Source of the DNA: Nannochloropsis salina CCMP1776
Lineage: Eukaryota > Sar > Eustigmatophyceae > Eustigmatales > Monodopsidaceae
Assembly (NCBI GenBank): GCA_004565275.1
Contig: SDOX01000122.1
Location: forward strand, 694,642-758,641
Reading direction: 5' to 3'
DNA length: 64,000 nt
Within the stretch, counting starts at the first letter, position 1; the number at the start of each line of letters is the position of its first letter. Shown here in pieces: positions 1-10,374 of the stretch. The position numbers and the translations under genes are program-made. The notes under the pieces were generated by a model. That model was not told the DNA's origin, did not search any database, and saw only the letters and a program-made list of their open reading frames with translations.

Positions 1-1023
1 CCAGCACGCATGTCGCCGAAAATTTTGCATCTGGGACATCCAAAGCAGCAAGAACCTCTGCTAGCACTCCTCGGCTACTTACTTTGATGCCGACGTCTTC
101 TGCTGTGAGGCCAACGCGTTTAAAAAATGTCGTGATCGCAGATAGCAATTCCGCTTCGGCCTCCACACCCGAGACCCCCCATACGTCCATGTTCCATTGA
201 TAGTGCTCGCGGCGACGGCCACGGGTCATGCGTTCATATCGCCAGCATTGCGGAAATGAAAACCACTTGACCGGCATGACTAAGCCATTGCGTTTCGCCA
301 TCACCATCCTTGCCAAAGATGGCGTCATTTCAGGCCGCAAAGCCACGCGTCGACCCCCTTTGTCCTCAAAATTGTACAGCTGTTCCGTGACTTCCTCTCC
401 AGCCTTGCGGACAAACAAGTCCTCGGATTCGAGGACCGGTGCGTCGTATTCCTCGAACGCGTGGTCACGGGCTACCTGCCGCCAGAGTCCAAAGAGCCAA
501 CCCCGCGTCCGCATGTCTTCCGGATAAAAGTCTCGTGTACCTCGCGGAGGGTTTAAATCTAACTTGCCCTGTCTCTCCTTTTGCTTCTCCCTGCTATCAA
601 AAAGGGCCCAAAAACAATTAATGTGGGAAACATCATGCCTTGCGCACTCTGCGAAGGCTTTCCCCTGTCCTTTCTTGCGCAATTATTTTCACGATGATTT
701 TTCATTCAGTAATCTCTTCACCTGTTCTTTAAATCTTGTGCGACTGCCGCGCTACCCCGGCTACCTTCAGCGGCGGCGCTTGCGGTAATGGAAATGTGTT
801 GCCTTGACTTTGTTGACGTGGTAGGATGTATGATGAAGGGTTTGCGGCGTAACAAGGGACTAATGCCTGAGAGCATCTGCCTACTTGTCGCAAATCTACC
901 AGAATAATGCCAGGCTCTACACGTCGTGGCCTTCATTAATACACAAAAGACTGCCAACAACGCGGTGAAGTCCTGAGTGCGGGTGCTTGATCCAAGCCTT
1001 TTTGCACCGCGGATGGAACGCAT
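1..1023 (-). CDS. Histidyl-tRNA synthetase, plastid type (3' part outside window)
   Basis: Class II aminoacyl-tRNA synthetase that charges tRNA-His. Reading leftward from base 558 the minus strand encodes the HisRS N-terminal catalytic region: PRGTRDFYPEDMRTR, then EEYDAPVLESEDLF, then LRPEMTPSLARM, then motif 2 RYERMTRGRRREHYQWNMDV. The frame is open to base 1, so the C-terminal half lies outside. I join it to an upstream exon at 765-1023 through a 206-bp GT-AG intron (559-764); this gives SAAAE followed by DLNPPRGTRDF. The exon starts with ATG at 1023 and has a hydrophobic stretch (ALLAVFCVLM) ending CRA before WHYSGRF, which resembles a heterokont plastid signal peptide with an aromatic +1 residue. 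The synthetase call is strong. The exon 1 join and plastid targeting are inferences from splice borders and leader composition. Confidence 0.85.
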
Positions 1024-1315
1024 TTAAAGCCTTCAAACAGCGCGTCACAAGAGGAAGACCGCCAGATCACACTGCGGGTCCTAGTCCTATCAAAAAGAAA
1101 TATTTGAGCGTGAGAAAGTAATTCTTTTGCCCCAATATCATCAGGACCAAGTAGCGAGACTCAAGTGAGCTGTCCTATTACGCCTGGGACGTGGGAGTAT
1201 CCTTCTCGTGTCTGATCGTTGAGAATCCATCTTCAAAATAATAAACTCACGAAGCATCGGTTGCCAAAAAGTCATCTACACTAACAGATGCCCACGTGGA
1301 GATAGAAAGGATCAT
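1024..1315. other. Divergent intergenic region
   Basis: Short space between the HisRS start (-) and the FAD oxidoreductase start (+). It presumably carries both promoters. I see no recognisable motif or gene in it. Confidence 0.5.
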
Positions 1316-2731
1316 ATGCCTTTCATATCTAGGACGGCCTTGATAGCAACGCTTTTCCTATTTTATTGCTTTAAGCCGGACATGGCCTACTCCCTCCTTC
1401 TACACGGACTCCGTCGGTCACTTCCAGTATGCCTTTCCAAGCCATTACTCTCCAGCAAGCCAGAGCCGTCTAATTTAAAAGTAGCTGTTGTGGGTGGTGG
1501 GCTAGCCGGTCTATCGACTGCGTGGCATTTGACAGGCTTGGTGAAACAAGTTTCGATCTTCGATCCGCGTCCGCCCGGACAGGCCGAGGCCTCAGCCGTC
1601 GCAGGGGGCTTGCTGCACCCTCTCACTCCTAAGAACCGCTTACTTTGGTGTGGATTAAGAGGGTTTGAAGCCACGAGTCGTCTCATCGTGTCAAGCAAGA
1701 CAGCATTGTCGAATTATGGCGACACAGCAGGAGCAAGCCGGCTGCAGTCGGCACCAGGCGCTATCCTACGTCCAGCTTTGACCTCGCAGCACGTGATTGA
1801 TTTCCAGGCCGCAGCAAAACGACTTCCAAATTGGTTAAAATGGCTGAATGGGGAGGAGTGGGAGCAAAAAGTGGGTGTCCCAGGTCATGGTTTGCTTCTT
1901 CGGCAAAGCGCCATACTGTCTATGCCTGACTACCTTCGAGGCCTGTGGCTAGCGAGTCAGGCACGTGCTGAACGGAGTTACACCGCTCTGACGTGGGAGT
2001 CATCTTTATTTACGGCTGACTGTGTGAAGCAATCGGGCGCGAAGTACGATGTTGTGGTCCTGGCTTCTGGTGCCGGGATTCGAGCTTTCCCGGAACTTGA
2101 GCATTTGCCTGTGGAATTTGTGAGAGGACGAACGCTTCTAGTGGCAGATGAGTCAAAGGGTGGCGGGGAGCCTTCGGAGCAGGAAAGTGCTCCGTCCCTG
2201 CAGTGCGCCTTACTGTGCGGTGAATACGTGGTACCGGGTGTGGACACGGAAATGTGCTCAGACGGTACGGAGGGGAAAGAGCGCCGAGTGCTTCGATGCG
2301 GTTCTACTAGAGAGTACTTGAGAGACTCCTGGCACGTGCAAGACGGGATTGGAGTTGGAAAGATGGGGGAAAGGAGGACAGAGGAATGGTTCCAAAGTGA
2401 AAAGAATGACGGGGAAATCGCCTCTTTGCGGAGGAAGGCGGAGTCGATCTATCCCCCGCTCCGACAGGGGCCGGAGGCTTACCGCGTCACCTCCGGCACC
2501 CGCGTGGCCACGCGCCGGAGCAATTTGGGGAAGCTTCCCATCGTCGGTCGGCTCGAACAGACAAAAGGAGCGGAGGGCATCAAGGCGGAAACCTGGCTGT
2601 TCACAGGCCTGGGAGGGAGGGGGGTGGTCCACCATGGTTTCTTGGGGGAATGTTTGGCTCAGGCCATCCTGACGGGGGACGAGACACATTTGCCCTCAGA
2701 GGTCAGAGCCCCTCTTCAGCGATTTAAATAG
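1316..2731 (+). CDS. FAD-dependent oxidoreductase (DAO family, MnmC-C-like)
   Basis: A 471-residue flavoprotein. After a hydrophobic N-terminal leader (residues 5-22, possibly an organelle or secretory signal) comes a Rossmann FAD-binding motif VAVVGGGLAGLSTAWHL near residue 58, then EASAVAGGLLHPLTPKNR. This resembles the GLLHP segment seen in the FAD domain of bacterial MnmC and related DAO enzymes. The C-terminus closes with TWLFTGLGGRGVVHHGFLGE, the usual second FAD contact of this fold (near residue 431). The substrate cannot be read from the sequence; oxidation of an amino-acid-like C-N bond is typical of the family, and a role in tRNA wobble-base modification is only a similarity-based guess. 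The ATG at 1316 is the first in frame. It is single-exon and divergent from HisRS. Confidence 0.8.
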   Translation: MPFISRTALIATLFLFYCFKPDMAYSLLLHGLRRSLPVCLSKPLLSSKPEPSNLKVAVVGGGLAGLSTAWHLTGLVKQVSIFDPRPPGQAEASAVAGGLLHPLTPKNRLLWCGLRGFEATSRLIVSSKTALSNYGDTAGASRLQSAPGAILRPALTSQHVIDFQAAAKRLPNWLKWLNGEEWEQKVGVPGHGLLLRQSAILSMPDYLRGLWLASQARAERSYTALTWESSLFTADCVKQSGAKYDVVVLASGAGIRAFPELEHLPVEFVRGRTLLVADESKGGGEPSEQESAPSLQCALLCGEYVVPGVDTEMCSDGTEGKERRVLRCGSTREYLRDSWHVQDGIGVGKMGERRTEEWFQSEKNDGEIASLRRKAESIYPPLRQGPEAYRVTSGTRVATRRSNLGKLPIVGRLEQTKGAEGIKAETWLFTGLGGRGVVHHGFLGECLAQAILTGDETHLPSEVRAPLQRFK

Positions 2732-3089
2732 ACGACAGAGAGTGCTGAAACCTGTGTTGTAATTAACTGTACGTTCCGCAAGCACGAACCCAGCGTGCGT
2801 GGAACGACACCGATCGAAAGCAATCCCGAGGACTGGAGGATGCACGCACGCAGATGCTCTCAACCGCATGGATCTGATAGAAGATCTCTTCACTTTGTTC
2901 GTTGCTAGTCATGTTCTCACAGTCGTACAGTTAGTCAGCTTCTCGGGTCGTGTTAAGTTACATCATCTCGTCTACTACTGTTCTCCATTTCACTTTCATC
3001 GACTTCAGCCTCCAACCGACACCCAAGCATTTCTCTCCCAGGCCTCGCTCTAGTCGTCCGCTCTACCGTTGCCCGCGTTCAGTTTCCCC
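2732..3089. other. Intergenic, 3' of FAD oxidoreductase
   Basis: Space downstream of the FAD oxidoreductase. Apart from the possible small frame starting at 3090, I see only pyrimidine-rich plus-strand sequence (about 2980-3080). Nothing else is recognisable. Confidence 0.4.
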
Positions 3090-3278
3090 ATGAGTTCGCA
3101 ATCTACTTATAGATCGCGATCATACCCGTTTGGTAAGCCGTTGACTTTCATCCCCGCCAATCCTCGTCCAAGCACGCCTAGTTCGTCCGCCCTTGTTCCT
3201 GAAGAAGGGTCTCCACTGTGTGGGGGAGAGGAGGGTGATTACAAGTCAAGGGAGGCGAAAAGCTCGCAGTATGGTTGA
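3090..3278 (+). CDS. Possible small Ser/Pro-rich protein
   Basis: A 62-residue frame from ATG 3090, between the FAD oxidoreductase and the zinc-finger gene. The start reads MSSQSTYRSRSYPFG and the end reads EAKSSQYG. It follows a pyrimidine-rich stretch that could be a 5' leader. There is no known domain, signal peptide or membrane segment. It could equally be chance, or part of the 3' region of a neighbour; a possible GT donor lies just after YPFG. No function is proposed. Confidence 0.25.
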   Translation: MSSQSTYRSRSYPFGKPLTFIPANPRPSTPSSSALVPEEGSPLCGGEEGDYKSREAKSSQYG

Positions 3279-3325
3279 TACGTGCATTATTGTAATGATT
3301 ATGAGAGTCCTTTGGAAACGTTCTG

Positions 3326-6208
3326 TCAGCCTAAGCCCAGCTTGCCATCTTCTCCATAGACTAGTACTACTAAATTCGCAGTCGCATGCACATACGTACT
3401 TGAAGAGAAGAAGGTCTCAAAATCATCATCCAATACTCGGAAGTCCCCCAGATCCAAAAGATCACCCCGTTCGTCCCTCCGCTGCAGCTTTCCATCCACG
3501 ATATAATGCGGAATCCCGTCGTAGTAGACTTGAACACAGGCACAGGCCTGAGTCGCGTGCTCCCCGGGACACTTCTTCTGGGCTTCCCCCACTTCCTTCT
3601 CCGTCAATTTGCCCTTCTCCGAGGTGGAGGGCGAGGGAGGAACGGGGGCGGGCGCGGGAGGGGGCGATGGTGGGACAGGAGGCTCGACGGGGTGCTTGTG
3701 GCCTTCTCGGCACTCCAGGACGCGGTCGGGGGAGAGGAAGTCGACGTGCTGTCCATGGAGCACGCGCGTGAAGAGCTTGGGTTGCGTGGGCATCCCTCCC
3801 CCCCCGGAGCCATCCCCGTCCCCTTCCCTGCATTTGTTTTTAGTTTGTCCAGTCACGAGCACGTTTGCTGCTGAGTCTCGCGCGACCGACAGGTGCTTTC
3901 CTTCAACCTGCTCCTCCTCCCCCCCGCAAGCAGTGGAGCCAAAGCGCATCGCCTGCATCCGCTGAGCTGCCATGTTTGTGAGGGAGGAAGTGGAGACGTG
4001 CTGACAGTTCGCGCTGAGAGGGCCAAGGTGGATGCCCTCGCGCGAATCCACCATGCCCTGCTGATGGTTGTGGTTATGCTTTTGCAGCACTTGCTGCATC
4101 TCCTGAAACGACATGTGCTCGTCCGCGCGCTCATCCCCCCCCCGCCACTTTGAGAGACTGCCATCGCTCGACAAAGTCTGATCAAAGACAACATCTCCCA
4201 CAAGGGCTTCTGGGCCTCCAGACGCCGGTCCCCTCCTGGTCGTCGCCGTTATTGCATCCTCTCCCGCGCCCGCTCTTTCCCCCTGATCCCGAGTGCGTAC
4301 CACCTCTCGGCCACGCTTTCTAGACCCCTGACAGCCACGCGCCCTCATAGGCACGCCAGAATATTGTAAGGGCGCGACAAGCTCGCTCTTCTTACCAACC
4401 ACAAGCTCGCTGTTGTTACCAACCTGCTTCGGGCCACCGCGGCGAGCACACACTTGTCCTTCCCCGCCTGCACCCCTCCCCCCGGTTTCTCCCAGGTCGG
4501 CCCGTTCCTCAGACTCGCTTGCGCCTGCACCGCCACTTCTTCCCGTGTCAAGCCCGCCCGAAGCCTGCTTGTGTCTTTGATGCACCCCCACGTGCTTTTT
4601 CAAGTCATACTTTCGGGCGAACTGGCGCCCACACTCCGGAAAGGGGCAGACGAAACTCTTCAATCCGTTGTGCGTGCGCTCGTGACTCCGCAAATCAGAG
4701 ATTCGAGCAAATTGACGGCCACATCCGGGCCACTCACAGGCGTAAGGCTTCTCCCCCGTGTGGACCCGCACGTGGATTTCCAGGTCCGCCTTGCGCGAGA
4801 AAGTCTTGTTGCAGACACCGCAGGCAAAGGGCTTGACTCCATCGTGGGTGAAGAGGTGCCTTTTCAGATTCCCCTTGAGAGTGAATGTCTTGTCGCAATG
4901 CAGGCAGGAAAACACGCCGTTCGCCATTACCCGGCTGTTCGCTCGGAGGTAGTCGTCCTCCGTCTCCTTCTTCGTCCGATGCCCTCCTTTCCCCTGGTAG
5001 CACCCTCCCCAATTCCCCCCCGGCTCCACTATAGGGGCCGGCGCCTGGTCTGAGGTCTCCAGGGGGGTTAAGGGGGAATGCACCGACGCAGACGACGAGA
5101 GGGAGCTGGAAGATGTAGTGGGGCAAGGCGAAGGGCAGGCAACCATGAAATAAGGACTCAAATCGGGCTGCCGCTGCGACGTCAACCGCTTTTTCTGTTC
5201 TAGGATCGAATGCTGCTGGCGCTGGGATCTGTCATGTCGGTGCTCTTCTAGCTCATATAGCGCTTGCTGCTGGGAGAGGCCGGGGCCAGGCAGGGTCCCT
5301 GTCTGACGGGGAAGGCGCGGCATGGCGGGGGCCTCGTCTCTCAGCCACCCGGCTTCCCGGCCTTGGACCGCGAGGGAGGGCGACAGTCGCGACTCAGGCC
5401 TAAGCTTCCTCGCGGCCTGGGCATAGGGCCCCCCATCAGCGCCTGGTGGCGGAGGCGTGCCTCCCTCCTCGTGCGGCGGCCGGTGATGGCTTCCTCGCGC
5501 GTGGGCCGTGGCTCGACAAGAATCCCTGTGCCCCTCCTCGCCGTCCCGACTGTCTATACTCGGGCAGTGAATTGCCGGAAGCTTGCTCGAAGGAGCACAA
5601 GATGGCAAAGTGGACGCGAGGAGGCAGCTCTCTTTCCCCAAAGCCTTGCCTTCGTAAGATGAGACCGCCATCTCGCTCGTAGCGTAAGCGGGTTGAGAGG
5701 AGCAGAGTGATCGAGCTCGAAAGTCTTCATCTGAAGCATGGGACTGAGACGACGTGAATCGTGACGGCTGCCCGGCAAACTGAGGAGGACCATGGTGATC
5801 GTATTTGTCTGCTAATACTGCTGGGTGAGAGGCTTGTCGATTCTCTCCCGAGACGCCGTTTTCACCGCAAGCTATACCATTACTAGAGCTAGCAATGTGA
5901 GAATGAGGCGACAAATTGGCGTCCGACCCGTCATTTAATCGCGAGATTGTATGGGACGTCGCGCTTCTGACGTCTTTCACGATGCACTGAACAGATTTTT
6001 GGTGGGACATTGTTCGATGCTGCGGCTTGTCCCTCAGAGTGTTTTGACCCTGTGAAGAGGAATACTCATCATTGCAAGAAGGTCTTGCGAAAATGCTCGG
6101 GTGGCCGTGAACGCGACCGGCCTGCATATGGTCCTGCTGCTGGAGTTCCTGGTAGTCGTGGCGCGGTAGTGAAGGCCCGTGACCCCGGTAACGAACTTCG
6201 AGGGGCAT
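3326..6208 (-). CDS. C2H2 zinc-finger protein, four fingers
   Basis: A 960-residue protein, mostly disordered (Ser, Gln, Pro and Gly rich), with four consecutive C2H2 fingers at about residues 432-545. The fingers begin FSCLHCDKTFTLKGNLKRH, FACGVCNKTFSRKADLEIH, YACEWPGCGRQFARISDLRSH and FVCPFPECGRQFARKYDLKKH. Fingers 1-2 have CX2C spacing and fingers 3-4 have CX4C spacing, with a TGEKPY linker, so sequence-specific nucleic-acid binding is likely and a transcription-factor role is the usual reading. The C-terminal 60 residues are a separate ordered-looking block (VQVYYDGIPHYIVDGK) followed by an acidic FRVLDDDFETFF stretch. The first ATG is used; MSHQKS about 66 residues downstream is an alternative start. 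Targets cannot be inferred. Confidence 0.85.
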   Translation of the reverse strand: MPLEVRYRGHGPSLPRHDYQELQQQDHMQAGRVHGHPSIFARPSCNDEYSSSQGQNTLRDKPQHRTMSHQKSVQCIVKDVRSATSHTISRLNDGSDANLSPHSHIASSSNGIACGENGVSGENRQASHPAVLADKYDHHGPPQFAGQPSRFTSSQSHASDEDFRARSLCSSQPAYATSEMAVSSYEGKALGKESCLLASTLPSCAPSSKLPAIHCPSIDSRDGEEGHRDSCRATAHARGSHHRPPHEEGGTPPPPGADGGPYAQAARKLRPESRLSPSLAVQGREAGWLRDEAPAMPRLPRQTGTLPGPGLSQQQALYELEEHRHDRSQRQQHSILEQKKRLTSQRQPDLSPYFMVACPSPCPTTSSSSLSSSASVHSPLTPLETSDQAPAPIVEPGGNWGGCYQGKGGHRTKKETEDDYLRANSRVMANGVFSCLHCDKTFTLKGNLKRHLFTHDGVKPFACGVCNKTFSRKADLEIHVRVHTGEKPYACEWPGCGRQFARISDLRSHERTHNGLKSFVCPFPECGRQFARKYDLKKHVGVHQRHKQASGGLDTGRSGGAGASESEERADLGETGGRGAGGEGQVCARRGGPKQVGNNSELVVGKKSELVAPLQYSGVPMRARGCQGSRKRGREVVRTRDQGERAGAGEDAITATTRRGPASGGPEALVGDVVFDQTLSSDGSLSKWRGGDERADEHMSFQEMQQVLQKHNHNHQQGMVDSREGIHLGPLSANCQHVSTSSLTNMAAQRMQAMRFGSTACGGEEEQVEGKHLSVARDSAANVLVTGQTKNKCREGDGDGSGGGGMPTQPKLFTRVLHGQHVDFLSPDRVLECREGHKHPVEPPVPPSPPPAPAPVPPSPSTSEKGKLTEKEVGEAQKKCPGEHATQACACVQVYYDGIPHYIVDGKLQRRDERGDLLDLGDFRVLDDDFETFFSSSTYVHATANLVVLVYGEDGKLGLG

Positions 6209-6885
6209 CCCGCTCCTGCAGCATGAGAAACCGCAATGTGGGGTGAGTTAAAAGTCGAAGAGATGCAAATGGTGAGCGACTCATTCAAGCAACAAAGCGG
6301 CCTTTCACAAGGGTGTACTCGAGGGAGGAGGTAGTAGGGCTTTTCGAAGGCAGATATTTTGGCTTCTTCGTCCGGAGACGAGCGGGAGAGGGCCATGGGC
6401 GCCGTCGGCGGAGATGGTGGATTCAGGCGCGTACATCCGGGTAGGTTTGCCGCCGCCCTGCGCGCGGTGTTGCCCTCCCGCCTCCGCCCCTACTCGCTAC
6501 CATTTTCGCTCATGCACCCTTGTGGATTGTTCGGTTCGTGAAAGTTAACAGGATTTGTGATGCTTTCCATTGGTGTGAGAACGGAGAGTCTGCATCGCAA
6601 GGACCGTCACCCCGCTCGCGCTGCGACGTTGCATTTCGTGCATGCGAACACGGCCCAGTCATCTCCTCCCACTCATTCCATTTAATTTTTTTGATCGAAG
6701 GGAGTTGATACATATGCTGACATGCTTATTTAATTGTCAATAAAAAGAAGCCGGCAGGGCCAGCGGCAAAGCCACGCAACAAGAAAAAGGTCTTAAGGTC
6801 AACCATATAAGCTCGAATGTATGACTTGCCAAAAACATGAACAGCGACGCATGCTGATTTATACAATACCAAATACGGTAAAATT
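6209..6885. other. Intergenic, promoter side of zinc-finger gene
   Basis: 677 bp between the zinc-finger start and the 3' end of the ASH-domain gene, both on the minus strand. It must hold the zinc-finger gene promoter and the 3' UTR of the ASH gene. I see no further gene or clear motif. Confidence 0.4.
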
Positions 6886-9800
6886 TTACAGCTTTTCTCC
6901 CTGCCCGCGCAGTTCCAAGGCAACACTCTTCCCTCGACGACAACTCAATCTAAAGTCACCGCTGCTAAGCACTTTGGAATCCACTGAAATAACCTCCTCG
7001 TCTTCGATCACCGGATGTACGGATGCCCTCAGCGTACACTCATATTCGCCTAGCTGCACAGGAATAAATCGGATGGGAAGCTGTACATAGGCCCGTGGCC
7101 TGAGTTTGATGACGCGGTGGGTCAAAACAAAGGGGAGGGAGGCACGTTCCAAGACAACAAGCTGTGGCACAGTAGATGGATTGCACAAGCGGACTCTTTC
7201 GACCGAGACGCTGCCGACGGGGTGCTTCCCAAAGGACAATAGTCCCTGTGCGAAGGCTACGTGCGACTGCAGGAGATGAGGGATAGATGATGGGGGATGG
7301 CTCAAGGACATACAGGGGTCCGATTCGTCCCTGGCACCTATTGGACCGCCTCCCACGGACGACGGAGGCTTCATCCCTCCCCCCCTCCCTTTTTCTCTTT
7401 CGCTTTCAGCTGAGAAGTCCTTAGCATCATGACTTTTTCTGCCATTCCCACTAAGTTTTTCCAGGCCCTCAGACTGATCTCTGTTGTGTCCCGTATAAGC
7501 TCTCGAAGCCTCTCCCCCTACTCTCGCGTAGGCGGTCCGCCCATTAAGCCCCTCCGAGACTATCGCAAGTCCCACCAGCTCTACGTCATGCACAGCATCC
7601 TTGTGCCCCCCTTGGTGGGGTCTGCTCACACGGACGTGCAACGTTGCCCTGTGCAAGCCGGGTCTTCGAGGGCGAAACGTGACCAGCAAGCGCAACACAC
7701 CATCAGAGCCAACCACCTCTTCGTCCTCCTCCCTCTCTTTATTGCTGCTGCTCACTTGGTAGCACCCGCCCTCGCCTTCGTGATGCATGAACGCGATGTG
7801 CACAATGCAAGGCCCAGGGCGACTGTTTCGCAAGTGAAGGTCCCGCGGCGCGGCACACCCCACCGGGAGCCCTCGCCACGCAATACAAACAGGATCCGAG
7901 TCCTCGACTGGAGGCGCCAAGGCGGTGGTTCTGTCGCGCGCGTTGGGATCGCTTGTCGAGATCCCGGTGCGGGCATCGGCCTGCTCCATCTGGCGGGGTG
8001 ACAAAGTCGAGCCAGAGCGAGGTGCGAGAGCACACGTGCGTCCATTTTCTGGGCAACTCTTTCTCGAATCGGCTCTTCCTAGCTCGGACAAGCTGGCCCC
8101 GACGTCTCGATGCTCCCCGGTGGCTCTACGCCGGCATTGTAGCGGTGAGTAGAGGTTGGGCAGCTCCGGAAGGGGAGGGGCGGGCAAAGGGGCTGAGCAT
8201 CCCGCATGCTGCTCTTTACTGCTGCCCTCTAAAAAGCTACACGATAAGGCCGCCCTACGCTCTTTCTCCGAGGACGGCGACTCCTTCAAGAGGAAGACGG
8301 GACTCGAAGAGGCGCTAGTCTGGGATGAGGCCACGGCCAACACGTCTAGAACTGATTTCAGGTTCGGCGATGGAGCGACGACCTTTGCCTGCCCACCGAC
8401 ACATTTCTTCGTCTCGCCCTTCGACATGGCCCTCAATGCCTCTCTGACGACCAACGAGTCTCCTCCCTCCGCGTCCGCCCCCTGCCCTCCCCGTAGCTCG
8501 GGCCGATGCCGCGAACAGGAAGCATCGGCTCCCCAGCCACGAGGATTTAGAAAACAGGCCGGGGTCGAGTTCTCGTGGCGGTGCTGGGTGACGGTGAGTG
8601 CTGATGTGGGAGGCGCGCAGGTCGCGGAAGATGCAGCCACAGAGGCATCGGGAAAGGGTGACAGGCAAGTTGCTGAAGACGTGGACGAAGAGGACATCGC
8701 GATGGCAGCTGCGGTCGCTGCCTCCGCATTTTTCGCCGCTACTCGCGCTGCTGCTGCCGCTATTGCAGCTGCTGCCGCCGCTGCTGCCACGGGCGAGAGT
8801 TCTGCCGACAAGTCGGATGGCGTGCGAATCTGTGCGGCGCAGGGAGGCCGAGGGAGAGCCGAGGAGGGAAAATCACGACCAGTACATTTATTCTCCGACC
8901 CCAGGAGGCCGACGTCAGAAGCAAGCATCTCAGAGGGCGTCGGTCCCTGCTTTTGCTGCTGATGCTGCTGCTGCTGCTCCTCCGATCGCCCACGTCCCTT
9001 TCCAAGCTCGCTCCGCTGACTCTGCCGGGTCTCTCCACCCTCCAGCGAGGCCAAAGCGGCTGGTGCAGGCATGGTGGACGAAGCTGGATGCCGGGCGAGC
9101 ATCCGACGAGTTGTGTGACCCGAGACGTCGGGGTCTGCAGCGATCAAGGCGGCGGGCTGAAGCCCTGTGCGTGAGGCACCGCCTGAAAGCGTCCCCTCCA
9201 CCGCATCGGCAGTTGTTGGACGCGACTGTGGGAAAGATGCAGTACACTCCATTTTAGTTGAATGCGAGCAAATTTCAGTTTCATCCTCATGGGGTAGGCT
9301 CCTTCCCGGCACAGGCTGCGTGTCTTGGAAGACGAATTTTTTGACGGCCGATAGCATGCGGTCCGAAAACCAGGACTTGATTCGTCCATCTTTTATCTCG
9401 TCCGGAGTTTCAACAGCTCGAGCGCGTGCCAGCAGAGTGCGTACTGTTTGGGCCTCTGAGGGGGTCGAAGAATAAATTGAGCGTGGAATTTTAGGCGACA
9501 GAGAGGGCGGAATCCGGGGCTGCACAGGCGATGGAGATGACAACAGAGGCGATGGAGACGAAACCACAGCATGGTCGCAAGAGGCGGGCCCATGGTCTGC
9601 TACCAGCAATGCTTCGGTCCTTAATGTCGCTTCGCCCGTGGGTTTCGAGGTGTCTGCGCGCGGAGACGATGAGAGGGAGGAGGACTCAGGAGTCGCGGTC
9701 GGAGGTGCGGAGACAGCTCTTTCGCTTTCTTTCTGCGCATCGGTGGCCCGTCGACGTGGCGCGAGATCATCCCTTCCGTCCACACTCGCTTCCTCCAGGA

Positions 9801-10374
9801 AAATAGCACCCTCCACTGCGTCCTCGTTGTCGTCCTCGCTCGAGTCGGTACTCAGGTAGAAGAAAGGGCTGGTCTCCTCGCCGACAAGGCCACGTCTCGC
9901 ATTCTCACTGTCCGGCGTGGGGGGCCCGCAACTACTCTCATGCCGATTGGCCGCCTTGCCACTTCTCTTTCTCACGTCATCAAAGTTGGTGGTCCTCTCG
10001 ACTTTCTTACTGGCACATGGGGATTGAAAAATGGAGGTGGCGCTCCAGTGTTTGTCAGGAGTCGTCTCAAAGGAGCCAGCTTTGTTGCCGACCTGGTTTG
10101 ATTTAAAGATTTTCTCATGGTTCGCAAAGTCATCCAGACACTGAAGGGGTGCGCGTGAAGCATCGCGATCGAACAAAAGGCGGCGATTGGGGGAAGGCGT
10201 GGTAGCACCTAGGATGGAGGCCAGAGTGGGACTCAGCGTCTTCCGTTCCCGGGACTTGCTGCTCCGCTTCCCCGGGGACATCGCGGTTGGAGTACGATTC
10301 TCTGCATCTTCCTCCATGTGTAGGTAGTTTGCAAGGTTATCCGCCTCATGAAGTACATTTTTCGCCCTTGTCAT
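6886..10374 (-). CDS. Large protein with C-terminal ASH/MSP-like Ig domains
   Basis: An 1162-residue protein. About the first 800 residues are low complexity: Ser/Pro-rich, with an alanine-rich tract around residues 520-570 and Gln runs. Two beta-sandwich-like modules sit at the C-terminus. The first (about 820-920) contains VCIAWRGLPVGCAAPRDLHL and LLVTFRPRRPGLHRATLHV. The second (about 1030-1162) contains LLSFGKHPVGSVSVERVRLC, then NPSTVPQLVVLERASLPFVL and IRFIPVQLGEYECTLRASV. The pattern of L.FG..VG followed by L.NPS and F.P...G.Y...L is that of ASH/MSP domains (ASPM, SPD-2/Cep192, Hydin), which occur in centrosomal, spindle and ciliary proteins. An SPD-2/Cep192-like role is possible but not shown. 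Single exon, divergent from the sulfotransferase-JmjC gene. Confidence 0.6.
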   Translation of the reverse strand: MTRAKNVLHEADNLANYLHMEEDAENRTPTAMSPGKRSSKSRERKTLSPTLASILGATTPSPNRRLLFDRDASRAPLQCLDDFANHEKIFKSNQVGNKAGSFETTPDKHWSATSIFQSPCASKKVERTTNFDDVRKRSGKAANRHESSCGPPTPDSENARRGLVGEETSPFFYLSTDSSEDDNEDAVEGAIFLEEASVDGRDDLAPRRRATDAQKESERAVSAPPTATPESSSLSSSPRADTSKPTGEATLRTEALLVADHGPASCDHAVVSSPSPLLSSPSPVQPRIPPSLSPKIPRSIYSSTPSEAQTVRTLLARARAVETPDEIKDGRIKSWFSDRMLSAVKKFVFQDTQPVPGRSLPHEDETEICSHSTKMECTASFPQSRPTTADAVEGTLSGGASRTGLQPAALIAADPDVSGHTTRRMLARHPASSTMPAPAALASLEGGETRQSQRSELGKGRGRSEEQQQQHQQQKQGPTPSEMLASDVGLLGSENKCTGRDFPSSALPRPPCAAQIRTPSDLSAELSPVAAAAAAAAIAAAAARVAAKNAEAATAAAIAMSSSSTSSATCLSPFPDASVAASSATCAPPTSALTVTQHRHENSTPACFLNPRGWGADASCSRHRPELRGGQGADAEGGDSLVVREALRAMSKGETKKCVGGQAKVVAPSPNLKSVLDVLAVASSQTSASSSPVFLLKESPSSEKERRAALSCSFLEGSSKEQHAGCSAPLPAPPLPELPNLYSPLQCRRRATGEHRDVGASLSELGRADSRKSCPENGRTCALAPRSGSTLSPRQMEQADARTGISTSDPNARDRTTALAPPVEDSDPVCIAWRGLPVGCAAPRDLHLRNSRPGPCIVHIAFMHHEGEGGCYQVSSSNKEREEDEEVVGSDGVLRLLVTFRPRRPGLHRATLHVRVSRPHQGGHKDAVHDVELVGLAIVSEGLNGRTAYARVGGEASRAYTGHNRDQSEGLEKLSGNGRKSHDAKDFSAESEREKGRGGGMKPPSSVGGGPIGARDESDPCMSLSHPPSSIPHLLQSHVAFAQGLLSFGKHPVGSVSVERVRLCNPSTVPQLVVLERASLPFVLTHRVIKLRPRAYVQLPIRFIPVQLGEYECTLRASVHPVIEDEEVISVDSKVLSSGDFRLSCRRGKSVALELRGQGEKL

